Below, one piece after another: positions 52,849-62,276 of a stretch of DNA of 64,000 nucleotides. The DNA comes from Geomonas diazotrophica. GTDB lineage: Bacteria; Desulfobacterota; Desulfuromonadia; Geobacterales; Geobacteraceae. Numbering within the stretch: position 1 is the first letter of the stretch; each line of letters opens with the position of its first letter. The notes below the pieces were generated by a model. That model was not told the DNA's origin and ran no database searches. It worked only from the letters and a program-made list of their open reading frames with translations. The stretch spans positions 62,001 to 126,000 of the forward strand of contig NZ_JAHLMF010000014.1 in the NCBI RefSeq assembly GCF_018919385.1. Reading direction: 5' to 3'. A program made the translations under genes and the position numbers.

Positions 52849-53880
52849 TTAATCCTTCTGCATCTGGTCCAGCTTTCCCTTCAGCTGCCCGCAGGCGGCG
52901 GAGATGTCCCCCCCACGGCTGGAACGGGTGATCACGGTGACGTGCTTGTCCAGCAGGTACTTGTGGAAACGGTCGATGGTCTCCTGGGTCGGGCTCTTGA
53001 AAGCGCAGCCGTCGTGCTCGTTGAAGGGGATCAGGTTCACCTTGGACGGGATGTTGCTGATCAGGCGCACCAGGCGCTTGGCGTCGTCCAAGGTATCGTT
53101 CAGATCCCGGATCATGACGTACTCGATGGTGATCCAGCGCCGCGAAGGAAGCGGGAACGCCTTGCAGGCGGCCAGGAGCTCCTTCAGGGGGTAGGCCCGA
53201 TTCACCGGCATGATCCGGTCACGCACCTCGTCCGTAGTCGCGTTGAGGGATACCGCGAGGTTCACGGTGCAGCCGCGCCCGAGCTCGGCCATCTCCGGGA
53301 CCAGCCCCGAGGTGGAAACGGTCACCTTGCGGGTGGAGAGCTGGAAGCCGTCCGGGTCGGTGAGGATCTGCACGGCCGGGATCACGGCGGAAAGGTTGGC
53401 CAGTGGCTCCCCCATCCCCATGAAGACTATGTTGTTGACCGGGTGCTCGCGCTTCACCGCGCAGACCTGGTTCACGATCTCGGACGTGGTGAGGTTTCGG
53501 GAAAGGCCGAAGGTACCGGTGAGGCAGAAGGCGCATTGCATGGCGCAGCCGACCTGGCTGGAGATGCACAGGGTGTTCCTCCCCTCATCGGGGATCAGCA
53601 CGCTCTCCACCGCGGCGCCGTCCTTGAGCCGGAACAGGTACTTCCTGGTGCCGTCCTCGGAGGCCTCGACCGCCTCGGGAGAGAGGTTGCTGATCTCGGC
53701 CCGCTCCTTGAGCACCGCCCGGAACTCCTTGGAGACGTTGGTCATCTCGTCGAAGTCCATGGCGTCCATCTGGTAGAGCCACTTGAAGATCTGCTTGGCG
53801 CGGAAACGCTCCTTGCCCAGCCCCGAGATGAACGCCTCGAGCCCGGACAGGGTCAAATTCTTTATGTCTGTCTTTTCCAT
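52849..53880 (-). CDS. rlmN: 23S rRNA/tRNA adenine-C2 methyltransferase RlmN
   Basis: A 343-residue radical-SAM methylase that methylates A2503 of 23S rRNA and A37 of some tRNAs. Radical SAM cysteines in [15 protein letters not shown], and the mechanistic Cys near the end ([11 protein letters not shown]). [12 protein letters not shown] and [17 protein letters not shown] are family markers. The gene runs with mtnP and ndk on the same strand. Confidence 0.95.
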   Translation of the reverse strand: MEKTDIKNLTLSGLEAFISGLGKERFRAKQIFKWLYQMDAMDFDEMTNVSKEFRAVLKERAEISNLSPEAVEASEDGTRKYLFRLKDGAAVESVLIPDEGRNTLCISSQVGCAMQCAFCLTGTFGLSRNLTTSEIVNQVCAVKREHPVNNIVFMGMGEPLANLSAVIPAVQILTDPDGFQLSTRKVTVSTSGLVPEMAELGRGCTVNLAVSLNATTDEVRDRIMPVNRAYPLKELLAACKAFPLPSRRWITIEYVMIRDLNDTLDDAKRLVRLISNIPSKVNLIPFNEHDGCAFKSPTQETIDRFHKYLLDKHVTVITRSSRGGDISAACGQLKGKLDQMQKD

Positions 53881-53894
53881 ACCTTCCGGCTACT

Positions 53895-53919
53895 AAAAAA
53901 GCCCTTCTCGCGAAGGGCT
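53895..53919 (-). terminator. Intrinsic terminator after ndk
   Basis: On the minus strand AGCCCTTCGCGAGAAGGGCT followed by TTTTT. It falls between ndk and rlmN. Confidence 0.8.
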
Positions 53920-53945
53920 CTTGGTCTGCCTGAACCAGCTTCGGA

Positions 53946-54359
53946 TTAAACCAGTTCCAGCTGGTTGAAGAAATAAGGGATCTCGTAGGAAGCGGACTCC
54001 GGGGAGTCGGAGCCGTGAACGGTGTTCTCCTCGATGCTCACGCCCAGTTCCTTGCGGATGGTGCCCGCCTCGGCGTTGGCCGGGTTGGTGGCGCCCATCA
54101 GGCCGCGCCAGTCGGCGATGGCGTTTTCCTTCTCCAGCACCAGCGCGATCACCGGGCCGCGGGACATGAAGGTGCAAAGGTCGCCGAAGAACGGACGCTC
54201 TTTGTGCACGTAGTAGAAACCCTCGACCTGTGCCCTGGAGAGCAGGATCTTCTTCATGCCGACGATCTTGAACCCGCCAGCTTCGATCATGGCGAGCACC
54301 TTGCCGGTGACGTTTCTTTCCACTGCATCAGGCTTTATGATGGCAAATGTTCTTTCCAT
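53946..54359 (-). CDS. ndk: Nucleoside diphosphate kinase
   Basis: A 137-residue Ndk, balancing nucleoside triphosphates. [26 protein letters not shown], the phosphate region [13 protein letters not shown], and active-site His in [12 protein letters not shown]. Length is standard. Terminator follows 26 bp downstream. Confidence 0.97.
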   Translation of the reverse strand: MERTFAIIKPDAVERNVTGKVLAMIEAGGFKIVGMKKILLSRAQVEGFYYVHKERPFFGDLCTFMSRGPVIALVLEKENAIADWRGLMGATNPANAEAGTIRKELGVSIEENTVHGSDSPESASYEIPYFFNQLELV

Positions 54360-54448
54360 TGTTTCCTCCGAACCGATTGTAGTAAATGACCCTTCTAATT
54401 AGCATTCCGGTCCGCCCGTTGTCAAGGCAAATGGCCGGATAGAGACGC

Positions 54449-54478
54449 AAAAAAAGCCCACAGATGAATCTGTGGGCT
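54449..54478 (-). terminator. Intrinsic terminator after the small lipoprotein gene
   Basis: On the minus strand AGCCCACAGA-TTCA-TCTGTGGGCT followed by T-run. A second hairpin (GAAACAGGG/CCCTGTTTC at 54482-54502) precedes it. Confidence 0.85.
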
Positions 54479-54506
54479 TCGTGAAACAGGGTAGCCCTGT
54501 TTCAGC

Positions 54507-54707
54507 TTACTTCTTCTCAGCCGGAGCGGCCGGAGCAGCCGGAGCAGCTTCCGGAGCTTTAGCGGAGGACATCGGAGCCTGAGCCGGAGCGGCCGGAGCA
54601 GCCTGCTCAGCAGCCGGAGCAGCCGGAGCCTCTTCTTTCTTCTTGCAGCCAGCAGCAAAGGACAGGGCCAGAGCCAGGCAAAGTGCCAAGGAGATCAGTT
54701 TTTTCAT
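54507..54707 (-). CDS. Tiny Ala/Pro-rich lipoprotein
   Basis: A 66-residue protein. Lipobox in MKKLISLALCLALALSFAAGC, then CKKKEEAPAAPAAEQAAPAAPAQAP and more Ala/Pro with Lys at the end. Mature length about 47 residues, so it may act as a structural or osmotic envelope filler. No family recognised. ATG 54707 has AGAGGTG upstream. It has its own good promoter and terminator, so it is likely abundantly expressed. Confidence 0.8.
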   Translation of the reverse strand: MKKLISLALCLALALSFAAGCKKKEEAPAAPAAEQAAPAAPAQAPMSSAKAPEAAPAAPAAPAEKK

Positions 54708-54788
54708 TGACGATATCACCTCTTTTCTTTTTAGATTTACCATTACTGCGCAAAGCGCATGGTTTTTTCTGTGCGACAACAAAGGCCG

Positions 54789-54816
54789 AATATACTAGCA
54801 TTCGTGGAAATGTCAA
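54789..54816 (-). promoter_or_regulatory. Promoter of the small lipoprotein gene
   Basis: On the minus strand TTGACA, a 16-bp spacer and TATATT, about 80 bp before the ATG. The remaining gap up to 55190 holds only the next gene's promoter and no credible gene. Confidence 0.7.
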
Positions 54817-55111
54817 CAGTTTTTAAAGGTGCCAAGCTCAAAAAAATGTTAAAGCATTTTCCCAAACGTTTGGATGGCCCGGCCAAACATGCTGAAAACG
54901 AAATGTCCGGCTTCGCCCGGCATCAAAAACGGCACCCGGAAGAGAGCGCCGGCGCGTAACCTACCGTTTCTTCGCAAAACTCTGGTGCTGCAAGGGTTGC
55001 CGGCTGCTGCCGCCGCCCCTGCCGACCACTCCTGTACTTTCCCGCCGGTCGGGTTCGCCTCCCCGAAGCGGAAAAAACGGCTGCATATTCGGGACTGAGC
55101 TCGGTTCTTTC

Positions 55112-55140
55112 TTGTAAACGGCTCGCAAATATATTATTTT
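55112..55140 (+). promoter_or_regulatory. Promoter of the AMMECR1-family gene
   Basis: TTGTAA, a 17-bp spacer, TATTTT, with the start point about 45 bp before the GTG. Confidence 0.6.
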
Positions 55141-55190
55141 GGGCCCATTAATCTCCGGCGAGCTCGGAGCAATGCCACCAGGGGGGAGCC

Positions 55191-55739
55191 GTGAACGAAA
55201 AGCTTAATTCCGCAGACAAGAAACTCCTTTTGCAACTAGCTCGAGAAGCGATAACCGCCACCGTCCAGACCGGGAAACTGAAGATGCAGCAACTGGGCGA
55301 GGACAGGCTGGCAGCACCCAAGGGATGCTTTGTAACCATAAAGAAACAGGGAGCCCTCAGGGGGTGCATCGGCAACTTCAGCTCCGACAGGCCGCTCTAC
55401 GAACTGGTACAGGAGATGGCCGCCTCCGCCGCCACCCGTGATCCGCGCTTCTACCCCATGAAGGAGGCCGACCTGGTCGAATTCGAACTGGAGATCTCGG
55501 TCCTGTCGCCTCTTAGCAAGATCTCCTCCCCCGAAGAGGTCGAGGTGGGCAAGCACGGGCTGTACCTGGAGAAGAACTTTTCCCGCGGGGTTCTGCTGCC
55601 GCAGGTCGCCGTGGAGCACAACTGGGACCGGGAGACCTTCCTGAACCAGACCGCCATGAAAGCCGGCCTTAAGAAGGACGACTGGAAAGAAGGTGCTGAC
55701 CTTTACGTCTTCAGCGCCGAGGTATTCGGAGAGAAGTAG
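55191..55739 (+). CDS. amrA: AmmeMemoRadiSam system protein A (AMMECR1 family)
   Basis: A 182-residue AMMECR1-domain protein: KGCFVTIKKQGALRGCIGNFSSDRPLYELVQEMAASAATRDPRFYPM and VLLPQVAVEHNWDRETFLNQTAMKAGLKKD. In many bacteria it sits with a Memo-type and a radical SAM protein (AmmeMemoRadiSam), whose chemistry is unknown. Neither partner is beside it here. Start is GTG at 55191, with GGGGGGAG 5 bp upstream. Confidence 0.88.
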   Translation: MNEKLNSADKKLLLQLAREAITATVQTGKLKMQQLGEDRLAAPKGCFVTIKKQGALRGCIGNFSSDRPLYELVQEMAASAATRDPRFYPMKEADLVEFELEISVLSPLSKISSPEEVEVGKHGLYLEKNFSRGVLLPQVAVEHNWDRETFLNQTAMKAGLKKDDWKEGADLYVFSAEVFGEK

Positions 55740-55752
55740 CGAGCGACTATTG

Positions 55753-55773
55753 GCCGCTCAGACCTTGAGCGGC
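55753..55773 (+). terminator. Hairpin after amrA (weak terminator)
   Basis: GCCGCTCA-GACCT-TGAGCGGC, followed by TTGCAGTTT with only a short T-run. Confidence 0.45.
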
Positions 55774-55847
55774 TTGCAGTTTCCCCTCCCCTTCCCCTTC
55801 CCTGCAGTTGACAACCTTTCCCCCTAAGCCCGGTCTTGCTTCCCCGC

Positions 55848-56032
55848 GGCAGCGCGAAGAACGCAGAGTATCCGCGAAGAACCGCAAAGAAGACCTCGGG
55901 GTAAACGACAAAAGGCCCTCCTCGCGACCTTAGAGCCTACTTCGCGTGCTTTGCGTGACTGCTATAAAAAGCCGTAGCGCGAAGAACGCTGAGCATCCGT
56001 TTAGCGACTTTCGCGCATGCTTTACGCAACAT
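55848..56032. repeat. Dispersed CGCRAAGAACGC-type repeats (two units)
   Basis: CGCGAAGAACGCAGAGTATC at about 55853 and CGCGAAGAACGCTGAGCATC at about 55979. They flank CTCGCGACCTTAGAGC... and are related to 44740 and 61146. The stretch has no credible gene. Confidence 0.5.
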
Positions 56033-56060
56033 AAAAAAAGGGGGCACCGTGGTGCCCCCT
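56033..56060 (-). terminator. Intrinsic terminator after gltA
   Basis: On the minus strand GGGGGCACC-AC-GGTGCCCCC, followed by seven T. Confidence 0.85.
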
Positions 56061-56089
56061 CTCTCTTTTGCAGTATGCGGCAAAGCCGA

Positions 56090-57415
56090 TTACATCTTCC
56101 TGCCGCCCTCGGCAGCCCACTTCTCGAGCATGTCGGTGGTGACGGACTTCGGACGCTCGATGGCGTAACCCAGACCACGGTCCCAAGTGATGTTAGCCAT
56201 GCAGCCCAGGGCGCGGCCCACACCGAAGAGAACGGTGTAGAAATCCCACTCCTTGAGGCCGTAGTACCACTGGATGACGCCGGACTGTGCGTCGACGTTC
56301 GGCCAGGGGTTCTTGGTCTTGCCGTGCTCGGTGAGGACGCCCGGGGCGGTCTCGAAGATCATGGCGACCAGCTTGAACAGCGGATCGTCCTTGAGGCCCG
56401 GGGTCTTGAGGCAGAACTCGCGCTGTGCGGTGTAGCGCGGGTCGGTCTTCCTGAGAACGGCGTGGCCGTAGCCCGGAACGACCTGGCCGGCGTTGAGGGT
56501 ATCCCAGAGAGCCTTGGTGACGTTCTCTTTGGTCGGCTCGGCGCCGTTGAGCTTCTTCTGGAACTCCATGATCCAGCCGAGAACCTCCTGGTTAGCGAGG
56601 CCGTGCAGCGGGCCTGCCAGGCCGTTGAGGCCTGCGGAGTAAGCGTAGTACGGGTCGGAGAGGGCCGAGTGCACCAGGTGGGTGGTGTGGGCCGAGACGT
56701 TGCCGGACTCGTGGTCGGAGTGGAGGATGAAGTACATCCTTGCCACGTCCTTGTACTGCTCGCTCTGGCCGATCATGTGGGCGAAGTTCGCACCCATGTC
56801 GAGCTTCGGATCGATGCTGATCTGCTTGTCGCCGCGGTACTTCAGGTTGTAGATGAATGCGGCGAGAACCGGGATACGGGCGACGATGTCGCTGGCATCC
56901 TCGTACACGTACTCCCAAGCGTCCATCTTGTTGAACTTGCCGCCGCTGTAGAATGCGGCGAACTTGGAGTCCTTCTGCATCGCCATGATGCCGACGGAGA
57001 GCATAACCATCGGGTGGCTCTCTTTCGGGAGGGCGCGCACGGCGGTGTAGACGTACTCGGGGACAACCTGGCGGGTCTTGAACTCGGCCTCGACGGCGGC
57101 GACCTGGTCCACGGTCGGAACCTCACCGGTCAGCAGGAAGTACCAGAAGGACTCGACCGTCGGGTACTCGGAGCCTGCCGCCTTCGGCAGTGCCTCGAAG
57201 GTCTCGGGAATGGTCTTGCCGCGGAAACGGATACCTTCTTGCGGATCGAGATAGGAGATGTCGGTGACGAGCGACCTGATGTCGCGGGCGCCGCCGATGC
57301 ACTGACCGATGTCCACCTTGTCGATGATCACGGAGCCGAACTCCTTGGTCAGTCTGGTGATGCGGGGACGGTGGGCCTGGATCTTCTCAAACAACTTCTC
57401 TTTTAATTGCGTCAT
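56090..57415 (-). CDS. gltA: Citrate synthase (eukaryotic type)
   Basis: A 441-residue citrate synthase, condensing acetyl-CoA and oxaloacetate at the entry of the TCA cycle. The catalytic motifs are the His region HSDHESGNVSAHTTHLVHSAL, GLNGLAGPLHGLANQEVLGW, and VPGYGHAVLRKTDPRYTAQREF. These and the overall length follow the mitochondrial-type synthases known from Geobacter, not the usual bacterial ones. It stands alone between a terminator and a promoter with GTATAC repeats. Confidence 0.95.
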   Translation of the reverse strand: MTQLKEKLFEKIQAHRPRITRLTKEFGSVIIDKVDIGQCIGGARDIRSLVTDISYLDPQEGIRFRGKTIPETFEALPKAAGSEYPTVESFWYFLLTGEVPTVDQVAAVEAEFKTRQVVPEYVYTAVRALPKESHPMVMLSVGIMAMQKDSKFAAFYSGGKFNKMDAWEYVYEDASDIVARIPVLAAFIYNLKYRGDKQISIDPKLDMGANFAHMIGQSEQYKDVARMYFILHSDHESGNVSAHTTHLVHSALSDPYYAYSAGLNGLAGPLHGLANQEVLGWIMEFQKKLNGAEPTKENVTKALWDTLNAGQVVPGYGHAVLRKTDPRYTAQREFCLKTPGLKDDPLFKLVAMIFETAPGVLTEHGKTKNPWPNVDAQSGVIQWYYGLKEWDFYTVLFGVGRALGCMANITWDRGLGYAIERPKSVTTDMLEKWAAEGGRKM

Positions 57416-57528
57416 GTGCCAGATCTCCTTTTCTGTTGGGGTTGAGGTACATACGTCGAAAACAGCTAATCGAATCGCCCTGACATCGAGCCGCGCGTGA
57501 TGTCCACTCGGCCGGTTGCGTGAGGTAG

Positions 57529-57562
57529 GTATACTGTATACAAAGATTTTTCAAATGTATAC
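57529..57562. promoter_or_regulatory. GTATAC operator repeats at the gltA promoter
   Basis: Three GTATAC palindromes at 57529-57534, 57536-57541 and 57557-57562. The last overlaps the -10 of the gltA promoter, the first two lie just past the start point. A repressor is suggested. Confidence 0.55.
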
Positions 57563-57584
57563 CATTGAGCAGATCCAATTTCAA
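57556..57584 (-). promoter_or_regulatory. Promoter of gltA
   Basis: On the minus strand TTGAAA, a 17-bp spacer and TATACA, about 140 bp before the ATG. Confidence 0.65.
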
Positions 57585-57630
57585 CACAAAAAAATTGCGT
57601 TTTACTATTTTGCATACATTTTAATACGCG

Positions 57631-58821
57631 CTACAGCAGTACCAGTTCCTTACTAGAGAAGGTTAGACGCTTAAGTCCCTGTTCAGAGAGATAAAATGAA
57701 TTTTCTATGCCGACCGCCCCTTCTCCGGGAAACACGAGTTTCGGCTCGAAGGCGAAGGCCATGCCTACTTCAAGGGTATCCTCTGAGAACCCTTTCGCTA
57801 TGAAGGGGTACTCGTCGATCTCTATGCCGAGTCCGTGCCCGATAAAGGAGACCTGGTTGCCGGGAGTGCCCATGAAGTGCTCCGCATACCCCATGCGCCG
57901 CGCAAGGTCGACGCAGGCGTCGTAGATCCCCCCCCAGGTGGCGCCCTCCACGGCACATTCCACCATCAGTTCCTCGATGCGCAGCATGTCCTCGTAACCG
58001 CGCCGCATCCGGTCGGAGACCGAGCCGATGGCGAACACCCTGGTCTGGTCCGCCAGGTAGCCGTCGTAGCAACTGGCGAAGTCCACGATGATCGGTTCGT
58101 CGCGCCTGATCCTGTTGTAGCTTGCGCCGTGCCCGAAGGCGGGGGTGAGCCCCATCCCCCCCAGGGCCGTGTTGGTGCAGGCGGGTGCGGCCGCATCCGC
58201 GCCGGAAAGGACCTGGGCGCTGGAGAGTTCGCCGTTGAAGGCGCGCATCCTGACGTACCCCTGGTGCCCCTCCTTGCGGGAGAGATGCTCCAGTTCGGCG
58301 GCAAGGTCCACCTCGCTCATCCCCTCGCGGATCACCTCGGCGGCGCGCCGGTAGACCTTGTCGGCCTGCGTGCCCGCGTCCTGGAGGATGTGGATCTCGT
58401 AGTGACTCTTGATCATGCGCACCCGCCTGATGGCGGGGGAGGCGTCCAGCGCCTGTGCGTTGGGAAAAAGGGAGAGGTACTTCTGGTAGAGGTTGACCGG
58501 CAGGACGTCCAGTTCGAGCCCCAGGCGTTGCGGCAGCGGGTGGCCGTGCTCGGCGATCAGGCCGGCCAGTTGGTTCAGGGAGGGGAGCGGGACCACCTCG
58601 GCCAGCCCGCTCTCCATGCGCGCCCGCAGGAAGTCCCTGCGCACGAGGTAGAGCGGACGCCCGGAAACGGGAACGTAGAGCACACCGGTCTGCACGGTAC
58701 CGGTGAAATAGAAAAGGTCGGCGTTTTGCACCATGAGAACCGCGTCCATTCCCGCGGCCGCCATCTCGACTTGCAGTTTCCTGTAGCGGTATTCCAGTTC
58801 GTTCTTCGGCGTGAGCCGCAT
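57631..58821 (-). CDS. M24-family (Xaa-Pro) peptidase
   Basis: A 396-residue protein. The N-terminal creatinase-like domain (residues 1-165: MAAAGMDAVLMVQNADLFYFTGTVQTG) is followed by the pita-bread fold. Metal-site motifs are VDFASCYDGYLADQTRVF, the His in GHGLGIEIDEYPF and the Glu in FEPKLVFPGEGAVGIENS. Likely an aminopeptidase P-type or related hydrolase. ATG 58821 has GAGGAGGGG upstream. An in-frame start at 58854 is less likely. Confidence 0.87.
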   Translation of the reverse strand: MRLTPKNELEYRYRKLQVEMAAAGMDAVLMVQNADLFYFTGTVQTGVLYVPVSGRPLYLVRRDFLRARMESGLAEVVPLPSLNQLAGLIAEHGHPLPQRLGLELDVLPVNLYQKYLSLFPNAQALDASPAIRRVRMIKSHYEIHILQDAGTQADKVYRRAAEVIREGMSEVDLAAELEHLSRKEGHQGYVRMRAFNGELSSAQVLSGADAAAPACTNTALGGMGLTPAFGHGASYNRIRRDEPIIVDFASCYDGYLADQTRVFAIGSVSDRMRRGYEDMLRIEELMVECAVEGATWGGIYDACVDLARRMGYAEHFMGTPGNQVSFIGHGLGIEIDEYPFIAKGFSEDTLEVGMAFAFEPKLVFPGEGAVGIENSFYLSEQGLKRLTFSSKELVLL

Positions 58822-58948
58822 ATCCCCTCCTCTCTCCCCATGAAACAGGCTCATGGGGAGGAGAAGGAAAGATAACTCACAATCGGTACCGCGTCAACCC
58901 CCGCAGGTCAATAAGATCAAGGGGTTATTAGAAAAGCTGTGTTGCGGA

Positions 58949-60598
58949 TCAGACATTTTCTTCCAGCTGCAGTTCGCGGATCGCCATCTCGCGCAGTTTG
59001 AACTTCTGGATCTTGCCGCTGGCGGTCATCGGGTAGGAGTCGACAAAGCGGACGTACTTGGGGATCTTGTAGTTGGCGATCCTGCCGCGGCAGAACTCCT
59101 TCACCTCCTCCTCGGTCATCTCGCATCCCTTCTTCAGGACCACCGCGGCCATCACCTGCTCGCCGTACTTGCGGTCCGGCACCCCGTAGACCTGGATGTC
59201 CGAGATATTGGGATGGGTGTAGAGGAACTCCTCGATCTCGCGCGGGTAGATGTTCTCGCCGCCGCGGATGATCATGTTCTTGATCCTGCCGGTGATCTTG
59301 CAGTAGCCGTTCTCGTCCATGACGGCGAGGTCGCCTGTGTGCAGCCAACCGTCGGCGTCGATCGCCTTGGCGGTCTCCTCGGGCATCTTGTAGTACCCCT
59401 TCATAACCAGGTAGCCGCGGGTGCAGAGCTCCCCCTGCTTCCCCGGGGGGAGTTCCGCGCCGGTCTCGATGTCCACGATCTTCAGCTCGACGTTGGGAAG
59501 CACCCGCCCGACGGTGGCGACCTTCAACTCGATGGGGTCGTCGGTCCTCGTCTGGGTGATCACCGGGGACGATTCGGTCTGGCCGTAGGCGATGGTGATC
59601 TCGCCGGCATGCATGTCGCGGATCACGCGCCGCATCACCTCGATGGGGCAGTTGGAGCCCGCCATGATACCGGTTCTGAGCGAAGTGAGGTCGAACTCGG
59701 CGAAGCGGGGGTGCTCGAGCTCCGCGATGAACATGGTGGGGACGCCATGCACGGCGGTGCAGCGCTCCTGTTCGATGGCCTGCAGCACCTTGAGCGGGTC
59801 GAAGATCTCAACCGGGACCATGGTGGTGCCGTGGGTGACGCAGGCCATGACCCCAAGCACGCAGCCGAAGCAGTGGAAGAAGGGAACCGGGATGCAGAGG
59901 CGGTCCTTCTCGGTGAAGCGCATGCACTCGCCGATGTTGAAACCGTTGTTGACCACGTTGTGGTGGGTCAGCATTACCCCTTTCGGGAACCCGGTGGTGC
60001 CGGAGGTGTACTGCATGTTGATCACGTCGTGGACCGAGAGCGTCCGCTCCACCGCCTCAAGTTCGGCGTCCGACACCTGCGCGCCGAGCTCGACGATATG
60101 TTCGAAGTTGATCATCCCCTCCGGGGCGCCGTCGCCGATAAAGACCGCGTGCTTCAGGCAGGGAAGCACGGGGCTTGCGAGCTCTCCCGGTCTGCTGCCG
60201 GCAAGCTCCGGGACTACGCAGGCCAGCGTCTCTATATAATTGGTGTCCTTGAAGCCCTGCACGAGGAACAGCACGCTGGCGTCGGACTGCTTCAGAAGGT
60301 ACTCAAGCTCGGCCGATTTGTAGCTGGTGTTGACGGTTACCAGCACCGCGCCGATTTTGGCGGTGGCAAACTGCAGCGTCACCCACTCCGGCACGTTGTA
60401 GGCCCAGATGGCGAGGTGGTCGCCCTTCTTCACCCCCATGCGCAACAGCCCCTTGGCCACCAGCCGGCATCTCTCGTTGAACTCGCGATAGCTGTAGCGC
60501 AGACCGCGCTCCACGTAGACCAGCGCCTCGTTGTCCGGATATTTTCCGGCGATGTCATCCAAAAGCGCCCCGACCGTCAAATTGATCTCTTTCGACAT
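58949..60598 (-). CDS. Acyl-CoA synthetase (AMP-binding family)
   Basis: A 549-residue adenylate-forming ligase. Motifs in order: [20 protein letters not shown] (P-loop), [54 protein letters not shown], and the catalytic Lys in [10 protein letters not shown]. Likely activates a fatty or aromatic carboxylate to its CoA ester. The exact substrate is not readable. RBS AGGAGGGATC precedes the ATG. Confidence 0.9.
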   Translation of the reverse strand: MSKEINLTVGALLDDIAGKYPDNEALVYVERGLRYSYREFNERCRLVAKGLLRMGVKKGDHLAIWAYNVPEWVTLQFATAKIGAVLVTVNTSYKSAELEYLLKQSDASVLFLVQGFKDTNYIETLACVVPELAGSRPGELASPVLPCLKHAVFIGDGAPEGMINFEHIVELGAQVSDAELEAVERTLSVHDVINMQYTSGTTGFPKGVMLTHHNVVNNGFNIGECMRFTEKDRLCIPVPFFHCFGCVLGVMACVTHGTTMVPVEIFDPLKVLQAIEQERCTAVHGVPTMFIAELEHPRFAEFDLTSLRTGIMAGSNCPIEVMRRVIRDMHAGEITIAYGQTESSPVITQTRTDDPIELKVATVGRVLPNVELKIVDIETGAELPPGKQGELCTRGYLVMKGYYKMPEETAKAIDADGWLHTGDLAVMDENGYCKITGRIKNMIIRGGENIYPREIEEFLYTHPNISDIQVYGVPDRKYGEQVMAAVVLKKGCEMTEEEVKEFCRGRIANYKIPKYVRFVDSYPMTASGKIQKFKLREMAIRELQLEENV

Positions 60599-61303
60599 GA
60601 TCCCTCCTGCTGTTTCTTCACATCAAACAGTCGTTCGCGTAAAAACAACTTATTGGAAATAAAAGGTTTTACCAATTAACACAGCCTTCTGCGGCATGTC
60701 AAGAATTAAGGAATGCCGATCATTTGTTCGGCAGCGCTTACCATGACCTGCGCCGAACAGCCTGCAGAAAAAGCTTGACAGCCTTTTCCCCGCAGGACCG
60801 GGCATTTAGCGTAAGCCATTGAAATCACTACGGGTAAAACAAAAACCTGGTTGCGGTGGGGGTGCCTATTCTGTAGGCAATCTGCAGAGGCGGGCAATTT
60901 AAAAAGGCTTTTCCCTGTCTTCAACGCCTTTTCCACAACGCTTTCCACAAACGGTGTGGACCGGGGCGTTAAAACCGGATTTGTTTCGTAATTATGGCAG
61001 GTTATGACCGGATGGAACGGATGCGTTACCGCCACGGGCGACGCTTCGCCGCGAAAAGCAGAGGTTCAGCAGGGACTACCGGGGAGTCGGGAGTTATCAG
61101 TATCGAAGCGCTGCACGACAATTTCGCGTCCCCCTTTTTACAAGCAGTTACGCAAAGAACGCGAAGAGGCGCAAAGATCGCGAAGACGGCCTTTGTTGTT
61201 AAACCTAAAGCCTCTTCCCGTCCTCAACTGCCTGGCGCATTTTGCGCTACCGCTTATTAGGGGAACTGGGGGACAGGGGGATTTGGCTTGGTGGTTCGAC
61301 CAG
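60599..61303. other. Gap without a supported gene
   Basis: This stretch holds the acyl-CoA ligase leader, two TTTCCACAA words (about 60930 and 60942) and one CGCRAAG-type repeat (61146-61184). Open frames here lack family features or coding character. Confidence 0.5.
61146..61184. repeat. Dispersed CGCRAAGAACGC-type repeat copy
   Basis: TTACGCAAAGAACGCGAAGA followed by GGCGCAAAGATCGCGAAGA, an internally periodic copy. Confidence 0.55.
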
Positions 61304-62266
61304 CTACAGCCCGTTCACCACGTTTCTAGGTGCGCCCGAGAGAAAAGCCGCAATGTTCCCTGCCGTGGTCGCCATGAGCCGGCGCCGGGCGGCAAGGGTG
61401 GCCCAGGCGATGTGCGGGGTGACGATGCAGTTCCTGGCGTTAAGGAGCGGGCTGTCGGAGGGAATCGGTTCGACGGCGGCGACGTCGACGGCGGCCCCGG
61501 CAATGACTGCGTCGTTGAGCGCGTCGGCCAGGTCGCGCTCGTTGATCAAGCCGCCGCGCGAGGTGTTTATGAGCAGCGCGTGGGGCTGCATCAGGCGAAG
61601 CCGGGCGGCATCCACCATCCCCTCGTTTTCCGCCGTCAGCGGACAGTGCAGGCTGACCACGTCCGCCCTGGCGAAAAGCTCGTCCAGTTCCAGCCATTGG
61701 ACCGCCATGCCTTCGGGGGCCTCTCTTCGGTGCGGGTTGCAGGCGAGGATCTCCATCCCCAGGGCGCCGGCAACGGCGGCCACCCTGGAGCCGATGCGTC
61801 CCAGCCCCACGATCCCGAGCGACCTCCCCTTCAGCTCGGCGAGCGGCTGCGCGACCAGGGTGAAATCGGCCGAGCGGGACCACTCGCCCCGCTGCACCGC
61901 GGCGTGGTACTGCGCCACACGGTTGGTCAGCTCCAAAAGGAGCGCGATGGCGTGCTGCGCCACCGAATCGCTGCCATACTCCGGGACGTTGACCACCGGG
62001 ATTCCCAGTTCCGCCGACTTCGCCAGGTCCACAACGTTGTAGCCGGTGGCCAGCACGCAGATGAGCCGCAGTTCGGGAAGCCGCGCCAGCGTTGCTGCAC
62101 AAAGCGGGGTCTTGTTCGTGAGCACGATCTGCGCGCCGCGGCAGCGGTCGAGCACCAGCTCTTCGGGGGTGCGCTCGTGTACCACCAGTTCGCCGAAGGC
62201 GGCGACCTCGTCCCACGGGTTGTCCCCCGGGTTCAGGGTATAGCCATCCAGCACCACGATCTTCAC
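61304..62266 (-). CDS. D-2-hydroxyacid dehydrogenase
   Basis: A 320-residue NAD(P)-dependent reductase of the glycerate/phosphoglycerate dehydrogenase type. The nucleotide motif is SLGIVGLGRIGSRVAAVAGALG, the catalytic Arg in NTSRGGLINERDL, Glu near AVEPIPSDSPL and His in TPHIAWAT. The GTG at 62266 is preferred (GGGAGG with 5 bp spacing), giving MKIVVLDGYTLNPGDNPW. A GTG at 62272 is too close to the RBS. It runs 10 bp downstream of the DUF502 gene. Confidence 0.88.
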   Translation of the reverse strand: MKIVVLDGYTLNPGDNPWDEVAAFGELVVHERTPEELVLDRCRGAQIVLTNKTPLCAATLARLPELRLICVLATGYNVVDLAKSAELGIPVVNVPEYGSDSVAQHAIALLLELTNRVAQYHAAVQRGEWSRSADFTLVAQPLAELKGRSLGIVGLGRIGSRVAAVAGALGMEILACNPHRREAPEGMAVQWLELDELFARADVVSLHCPLTAENEGMVDAARLRLMQPHALLINTSRGGLINERDLADALNDAVIAGAAVDVAAVEPIPSDSPLLNARNCIVTPHIAWATLAARRRLMATTAGNIAAFLSGAPRNVVNGL

Positions 62267-62276
62267 GGACACCTCC

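Noticed and set aside
60706-61035. 109-codon minus-strand frame
   Set aside because: No family match comes to mind, no RBS is seen, and the codon use is unlike the neighbours.
60599-61303. DnaA-box-like TTTCCACAA words suggesting an origin
   Set aside because: There are only two imperfect words, no dnaA nearby and no A/T-rich unwinding region.
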